Source of the DNA: Lysinibacillus fusiformis
Lineage (GTDB): Bacteria > Bacillota > Bacilli > Bacillales_A > Planococcaceae
NCBI RefSeq assembly: GCF_007362955.1
Contig: NZ_CP041696.1
Span: forward strand, 1,426,001-1,490,000
Direction of reading: 5' to 3'
DNA: 64,000 nt
Shown here: piece after piece, positions 59,346 through 64,000 of the stretch
Layout: each line of letters opens with the position of its first letter
Position numbering within the stretch: the stretch's first letter is position 1
Notes under the pieces: model-generated
Seen by the model: the letters and a program-made list of their open reading frames with translations, nothing else
Database searches by the model: none
What the model was told of the DNA's origin: nothing
Translations under genes and position numbers: made by a program

Positions 59346-61454
59346 TTTTATTTGAAGTGTGTCGAGTGCTTTGAAGTCCTTTAGCTGATAGCTCTTCACT
59401 TCATTGCGTGCAACTGTGTATAGAGCATCATCTATATAGACCACACGCTGTACAAGTTGCTCCCAGTCTTCATACTGATCACCTGAATTCTTGCTAATAA
59501 TGTTACCCTTTAAAACTATTCCCTTTTCTGCTGTGATTTCATAAACTTGTGCGCCTTGGCCTTGGTATACTATTTCATCCTCTTTCCCTGCTTCATACAG
59601 CACTACCGGGAAGCCGTAGTAATTGTACTCGTTATTATGGAATAACGCTTTGGGATCGTATTGTACGTCTGAATGAGAACCTTTACCTCCGATTTTCACC
59701 GTTGATTGCTCTTTCGGATTTTGGAAATCTGATACATCAAATAAAGACATTTTCATATTCGTTGTAACGGTAAAGTTACGCTTCGAATAGGTGTCATAGC
59801 GCTCTTCTGTATCGTAACCAATACCGATTAGGTGTGTTTCATCCAATGGATGTAAATAGTTGCTGTAGCCAGGAATTTTCAATTGCCCTAACACAGTTGG
59901 TTTCTTTGGATTTTCTACATCAATGACAAAGAGTGGATCAACTTGCTTGAATGTCACAACATATGCTTTCTCTCCCATAAAGCGAGCGGAATATACTTTT
60001 TCACCAGGTGCTAAATCCTTCACCGATCCAAGTTCTTTTAAATTTTTATCTAAAATGAATAGGTGGTTACGAGATACGTTTTTTTCATCCCACATATTCC
60101 CTTCTGTTGTAACAATGCGGAAATTACCTTTATATTCATCCATTGAATATTGATTTAGCACAGATCCCTTTACCTCAGCCGCACCGACAAAATTCAATGC
60201 CGTGCCATCAATATCCCATTTAAATACTTGTGTATCTACTGGAGTTGGCATCCAAATCATATCCATGACCCTCTCGCCTGCAATGCCTCCTCGATTTCCA
60301 TCATAAATCGGTGTCGTTAAATACAGTGCATTTTCCGACATGTATAGCCCGCTACTACCGCCTAAGTAGCCTTTCGTATTGGCTTTTGTTTGGGCACCAT
60401 TTTTCATATCCACAGCGGTAATCAAGCTATACGAGCCATCCATTGTGTTTGGTAATATAGAAATTTTCTCAAGCGGTAAACTTTTATAGTCTTTACTTAC
60501 TGTACTATCATAAGTTTTTGGCTTTAAATCTAGTGTTTCGCCTTCCTTTAACATCCAATAATTTGGATGCATATTACCGATTAAATATAGTGTGTCATTA
60601 GTAATACGTATATCCTGTAAGTATCCCTCTTGTGCTACCTCACGTATAAATTTTGGATTTTTCGGATTTTTTATATCATAAAAAGTTGCCGTTGTCATGC
60701 TCTTGCCTACTTTTTCGATATACTCAGTTCCGATTGCTATTAATATATTATCGTACAACGCAAGCTTTGAAATATACTTTGATTCTTTTAGCTTGACTGT
60801 CGTGGCTAATTTTAAGTTTTTCGGATTGCTGGCATCTACAACCGTTATACTTTGATCTTTTACCGCATAGATTATGTCATTTTTGACAACGACAATATCT
60901 CCTTCTTCTACACCATCTACTTGATTATTTGTCGTAGAGGTGTTGTTAGAATCAGCCGCGGGGCTTGCTTTATCTTCGCTACTTGTAAAATTTTCTGTAC
61001 TTGATTCTAATTCAATCTCACTATTACCATTCGCTACAACCGCTTTGAAATATTGTTGCAGTTCTTCCTCAGATTTTACGGTTTCCAATTTCTCTACGAC
61101 CGTAAATGCAATGACATGTGATGCTGTTTTAAGCTCACTTTGTACAAATGCTTGCTTTTTGACATATAATTTATAACTTCCTGGCACTAAGTCACTAACG
61201 ACAAGTGTTTTACTATCTTCTCCCAAAGTAATCGTTGCAGTTACTTTTTGCCCATTAACATTCGTTACAAAGACATTTTCATCTGTTATCTTGCCAGCTT
61301 TTAATGTTTTAGAGAATGACGCTTTCCAGCTTTGAGTTGCCATAATGGTATTGACTGCCTTTGCCTCAGCTTTGGGAGCCATCATAAAAGTAAAAATTCC
61401 TGGTAGTACAGCTAGCACTGAGATGAGCATAATTGCTATCCATCTATTTTTCAT
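59343..61454 (-). CDS. Secreted beta-propeller domain protein
   Basis: A 703-residue exported protein with a signal peptide (about residues 1-31, ending 'APKAEAKA') and a short Ig-like region near the N-terminus. A large domain of the bacterial 'beta propeller' (PF09826) family follows. Repeated phrases such as 'GDIVVVKNDIIYAVKDQSIT', 'VVDASNPKNLKLATTVKL', 'FVIDVENPKKPTVLGQLKIP' and 'SLFDVSDFQNPKEQSTVKIG' are blades of the propeller. No catalytic motif is recognised; a structural or binding role at the surface is likely. The start at 61454 has AAGGAG 9 nt upstream; the longer frame begins before that site. Confidence 0.87.
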   Translation of the reverse strand: MKNRWIAIMLISVLAVLPGIFTFMMAPKAEAKAVNTIMATQSWKASFSKTLKAGKITDENVFVTNVNGQKVTATITLGEDSKTLVVSDLVPGSYKLYVKKQAFVQSELKTASHVIAFTVVEKLETVKSEEELQQYFKAVVANGNSEIELESSTENFTSSEDKASPAADSNNTSTTNNQVDGVEEGDIVVVKNDIIYAVKDQSITVVDASNPKNLKLATTVKLKESKYISKLALYDNILIAIGTEYIEKVGKSMTTATFYDIKNPKNPKFIREVAQEGYLQDIRITNDTLYLIGNMHPNYWMLKEGETLDLKPKTYDSTVSKDYKSLPLEKISILPNTMDGSYSLITAVDMKNGAQTKANTKGYLGGSSGLYMSENALYLTTPIYDGNRGGIAGERVMDMIWMPTPVDTQVFKWDIDGTALNFVGAAEVKGSVLNQYSMDEYKGNFRIVTTEGNMWDEKNVSRNHLFILDKNLKELGSVKDLAPGEKVYSARFMGEKAYVVTFKQVDPLFVIDVENPKKPTVLGQLKIPGYSNYLHPLDETHLIGIGYDTEERYDTYSKRNFTVTTNMKMSLFDVSDFQNPKEQSTVKIGGKGSHSDVQYDPKALFHNNEYNYYGFPVVLYEAGKEDEIVYQGQGAQVYEITAEKGIVLKGNIISKNSGDQYEDWEQLVQRVVYIDDALYTVARNEVKSYQLKDFKALDTLQIK

Positions 61455-61535
61455 GTTTTTCCACTCCTTCATATACCTGTTTATTCATTAGACTGACAAA
61501 AGATAGGAAAGTTACATTTTTTTGATAATTTTTTC

Positions 61536-61570
61536 ATAAAAAAACGAGGGGAATGAATCCCTCTCGTTTA
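61536..61570 (-). terminator. Terminator of the lysine-catabolism pair
   Basis: AAACGAGgGG pairs with CCcTCTCGTTT on either side of a 7-nt loop, with a T run on the minus strand. It overlaps the stop codon of the dehydrogenase gene. Confidence 0.75.
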
Positions 61571-62767
61571 CTCTTCAAACGGCCATCTCGGCAACATTTT
61601 TTCTAATGCTTTATCATTTCGTCTACCAAGTACATAATCTGCTTGCATAATTGTATGAATTTCACGCGTACCTTCATAAATTACCGGTGCCTTTGAGTTA
61701 CGTAAAAAACGCGCAACTGGATAATCATCCGAATAACCGTATGCTCCATGAATCTGGAGTGCGTCATCCGCTGCTTTATTAGCAAAATCACAGGCTTGCC
61801 ATTTCGCAAGAGATGTTTCCCTTGTGTTACGGATACCTTTATTTTTCAACTCGCCAACACGATAAACAAGCAGGCGGCTCATTTGATAGCCTGCCTCCAT
61901 CTTCGCAAGCATCTGCCCAACAAGCTGATGCTCTCCAATCGGCTTTCCAAACGTTTCGCGCTCATGGCAGTATTTCACGCTTGACTCGATACATGCTTGA
62001 ATAAGACCAACTGCCCCTGCCGCTACTGTAAAACGACCATTATCCAGTGCTGACATCGCAATTTTAAAGCCTTCTCCTTCTTGACCTAGCCTATTTTCTA
62101 CGGGTACGCGCAAATCTTCGAAAAAGAGTTCTCCAGTATTACCTGCACGAATACCATACTTCCCTTTGATAGCCTTGGAAGTAAAACCAGCCATTGAACG
62201 CTCAACAATGAAAGCACTAATACCATGATGCTTTTTTGATTTATCTGTGTAAGCAAAAACAATAAAATGATCGGCTATATCACATAATGAAATCCAAGTT
62301 TTTTGTCCATTCAATCTATAAAAATCGCCGTCGCGTACAGCCGTAGTTGACATTGCTGCCACGTCTGACCCTGCTCCTGGCTCTGTTAATCCAAATGCAC
62401 CAATGCGTACTCCCTTTGCCTGTGGCACAAGATATTGCTCCTTTTGCGCTTCGGTACCCCATTGCATCAATGTCATACTATTCAAGCCCGTATGCACCGA
62501 TACAGCCGTTCGAAAAGCTGTATCTCCTCGCTCAAGTTCCTCACAGACGATGGCAAGTGCGTTATAATCCATGCCACTGCCTCCGTACTTCTCAGGTACA
62601 CAAACTCCCATCAACCCAAGCTCTGCAAGTCTTGACCAAATACTAGCATCGAAGCTTCCTTCCGCATCCCATTTTGCAATATGTGGCAATATTTCATCAT
62701 CAACTAACTGGCGCACTGTTTTTCGTAGTATTTCCTGCTCAGTTGTAAATTCGAAATTCATGGCCAT
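61568..62767 (-). CDS. Acyl-CoA dehydrogenase, glutaryl-CoA dehydrogenase-like
   Basis: A 399-residue flavin dehydrogenase. 'VCEELERGDTAFRTAVSVHT' closely follows the glutaryl-CoA dehydrogenase pattern, 'FGLTEPGAGSD' binds FAD/substrate, and the catalytic base is Glu365 in 'VIYEGTREIHTIMQADYVLG'. The last block is also the glutaryl-CoA type. That enzyme oxidises and decarboxylates glutaryl-CoA to crotonyl-CoA, the lower lysine pathway. Its neighbour 3 nt upstream is a saccharopine/lysine-dehydrogenase-family gene, which supports this. Other branched or short acyl-CoA substrates remain possible. It is the last gene of the unit. Confidence 0.88.
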   Translation of the reverse strand: MAMNFEFTTEQEILRKTVRQLVDDEILPHIAKWDAEGSFDASIWSRLAELGLMGVCVPEKYGGSGMDYNALAIVCEELERGDTAFRTAVSVHTGLNSMTLMQWGTEAQKEQYLVPQAKGVRIGAFGLTEPGAGSDVAAMSTTAVRDGDFYRLNGQKTWISLCDIADHFIVFAYTDKSKKHHGISAFIVERSMAGFTSKAIKGKYGIRAGNTGELFFEDLRVPVENRLGQEGEGFKIAMSALDNGRFTVAAGAVGLIQACIESSVKYCHERETFGKPIGEHQLVGQMLAKMEAGYQMSRLLVYRVGELKNKGIRNTRETSLAKWQACDFANKAADDALQIHGAYGYSDDYPVARFLRNSKAPVIYEGTREIHTIMQADYVLGRRNDKALEKMLPRWPFEE

Positions 62768-62770
62768 CGC

Positions 62771-63946
62771 CTACCATTTCACAATCATTGAAGACTTATG
62801 AGATGTCTCTTTAATAACGACGCCACGTTTTGCCATTTCCTTAATATACGTATCACCTGGGACAATGGCTTCAGGCGCAAAAACTCCTCGATTCGTAATC
62901 GAGCCTTCGCCAATCATTTGTGCAACCACAGAAATTGTATTGGCTGTTGCACGTGCCATTGCAGTTTCATTAATTGTCATGTCTTTACGTACAACCATTT
63001 CGTATTCATAAGTGACTTGCTGTTGTGCTTTCTCACCTGCTACAATTACACGTAACAACACCGCATCTGGTTTTGTTCCAAGCTCTAATTTCTTCTTAAG
63101 CGCCTCTCGTACTACAGCTCGAACAGGCACTTCCATACTATCTACCTCAACCTTATTACTAGAATCTAAGAATCCCAAATCTGCTAACAGTTTAAATTTC
63201 TCAGCGTGCCCCTTATAACGAATCGTTTTATATTCTAATGTTCGAACATTTGGGAATGTTTTATATAATGTCGATATGCCACCAGATGTATAAAATGCCT
63301 CAAGTACGCCAAAACCATCGAAATAGATGGGCTCGACGCCTGTTAATGATGGCACTTCTTCAAGTTTACCCTTTTGAATCATTTTAGAAGGTTCCGTATA
63401 ATGGTCAAATACACCATCTAAAGAAAATACACGTGTATAGTGCAGTGGTGGCTTAGGATCTGTTGGTATACCCCCAACAAATAGCTTAATAGATTCTACT
63501 TCATCTAATTTTGATGCACCATAACCTGCTAATATATTGACCATCCCTGGAGCTACGCCCAAGTCAGGAATAATTGTAACGCCCTTTGCTTGTGCTTCTT
63601 CATCGAATTTCAAAATCTTTTCTGTAACACCACCGATATGACCACCTAAATCTACAGAATGAACACCTGCTTCAATGGCTGCTCTCGCTACTCGCTCATT
63701 GAATGAATAAAATAAGGCATTCACTACGACATTTCCTTTCGAGATTACGGATGTCAACGAGTCATCAGATTCCGCATGAAGTTCAACGACTTCAACTCTA
63801 TCTGTATTCAACGTGTCTACAAAATCCTGTGCCGTCTTCACGTCAATATCTCCTAAAAATACACGTTCTACATTGCTATTTTTAATTAAATCACGAGCTA
63901 CCTCTTTCCCCATTAAACCTGCACCTAATACAACAACTTTCATCAT
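62771..63946 (-). CDS. Saccharopine dehydrogenase family protein (possible L-lysine 6-dehydrogenase)
   Basis: A 391-residue NAD(P)-dependent enzyme: 'VVVLGAGLMGKEVARDLI' (Rossmann loop), 'VNALFYSFNERVARAAIEAG', 'GVHSVDLGGHIGGVTEKI', and 'TIIPDLGVAPGMVNILAGYG', which is the saccharopine dehydrogenase family active-site stretch. L-lysine 6-dehydrogenase of Geobacillus stearothermophilus is a known family member of this size; it makes 2-aminoadipate semialdehyde from lysine. Pairing with a glutaryl-CoA-dehydrogenase-like gene makes a lysine-degradation role likely. AAAGGGG lies upstream; I start at the ATG at 63946 (others at 63943 and 63952). Confidence 0.82.
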   Translation of the reverse strand: MMKVVVLGAGLMGKEVARDLIKNSNVERVFLGDIDVKTAQDFVDTLNTDRVEVVELHAESDDSLTSVISKGNVVVNALFYSFNERVARAAIEAGVHSVDLGGHIGGVTEKILKFDEEAQAKGVTIIPDLGVAPGMVNILAGYGASKLDEVESIKLFVGGIPTDPKPPLHYTRVFSLDGVFDHYTEPSKMIQKGKLEEVPSLTGVEPIYFDGFGVLEAFYTSGGISTLYKTFPNVRTLEYKTIRYKGHAEKFKLLADLGFLDSSNKVEVDSMEVPVRAVVREALKKKLELGTKPDAVLLRVIVAGEKAQQQVTYEYEMVVRKDMTINETAMARATANTISVVAQMIGEGSITNRGVFAPEAIVPGDTYIKEMAKRGVVIKETSHKSSMIVKW

Positions 63947-64000
63947 GAACATCCCCTTTCATTGATCTGTTACTCTGTATCGATTTGTGCTCTTTGTAAT
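63947..64000. other. Window edge
   Basis: The last 54 nt hold the ribosome site of the saccharopine dehydrogenase-family gene and no other recognisable feature. The promoter of that unit probably lies beyond the window. Confidence 0.5.

Noticed and set aside
1-64000. tRNA, rRNA, CRISPR arrays, prophage
   Set aside because: No cloverleaf, rRNA block, regular direct-repeat array, integrase or phage structural gene was seen.

Overview
The window is chromosomal DNA from a low-GC, spore-former-type Gram-positive of the order Bacillales. Gene content most resembles Lysinibacillus and its relatives; that genus is an inference from gene families and intergenic repeats, not a database result. Supporting features are strong AGGAGG-type ribosome binding sites, frequent TTG/GTG starts, AT-rich spacers with rho-independent terminators, and many recognisable Bacillus subtilis counterparts (yngJ-yngE, topB, helD, pdaC, yfmM-type ABC-F, yfiBC, Spx). 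No rRNA, tRNA or CRISPR array is visible.

Layout. 1-674 holds degenerate repeats; 675-1262 is a VanZ-like protein. 1456-10169 is a compact minus-strand leucine / branched acyl-CoA catabolic operon led by a TetR regulator (tetR, acyl-CoA dehydrogenase, acyl-CoA synthetase, biotin carboxylase, biotin carrier, HMG-CoA lyase, enoyl-CoA hydratase, carboxyltransferase). It has a promoter, an 18-bp palindromic operator between tetR and the first enzyme gene, and a terminator. An IS transposase remnant follows. 11089-16316 is a second minus-strand cluster: RpiR regulator, M20 hydrolase, GNAT acyltransferase, enolase-superfamily N-succinylamino acid racemase and a YkvI-type transporter. This matches the known D- to L-amino acid conversion pathway. 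16580-24303 holds a small repeat-containing secreted peptide, dispersed repeats, a two-component system, a broken sigma factor gene, a truncated acetyltransferase and topoisomerase III.

24623-38535 contains a TPR glycosyltransferase, a large SF1 helicase with a coupled winged-helix-like partner, an FMN reductase, an NAD(P)-binding protein, an SpsG/PseG-like protein, an ABC-F protein, an Spx paralogue lacking one redox cysteine next to a MarR regulator with twin palindromes, an ECF sigma factor with no visible anti-sigma gene, and two overlapping tiny ORFs. 38771-40255 is an unrecognised protein made of three ~165-residue repeats. 40397-53173 carries an M20 dipeptidase, nitroreductase, amidase-domain protein, DUF2804 protein, glycerophosphodiesterase, HelD, a tandem GNAT protein and a heterodimeric ABC exporter. 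53248-63946 carries an EamA permease, a c-di-GMP phosphodiesterase with a degenerate GGDEF domain, a split ThrE-type exporter, a PdaC-like deacetylase, a secreted beta-propeller protein, and a probable lysine-degradation pair (glutaryl-CoA dehydrogenase-like enzyme plus saccharopine/lysine dehydrogenase-family enzyme).

Amino acid catabolism dominates: leucine, D-amino acids and probably lysine each have a dedicated cluster, and two of these have their own regulator. The most distinctive unexplained items are the triple-repeat protein, the helicase plus partner pair, the overlapping micro-ORFs with a duplicated motif, the CxxS Spx/MarR unit, and several families of structured intergenic repeats.
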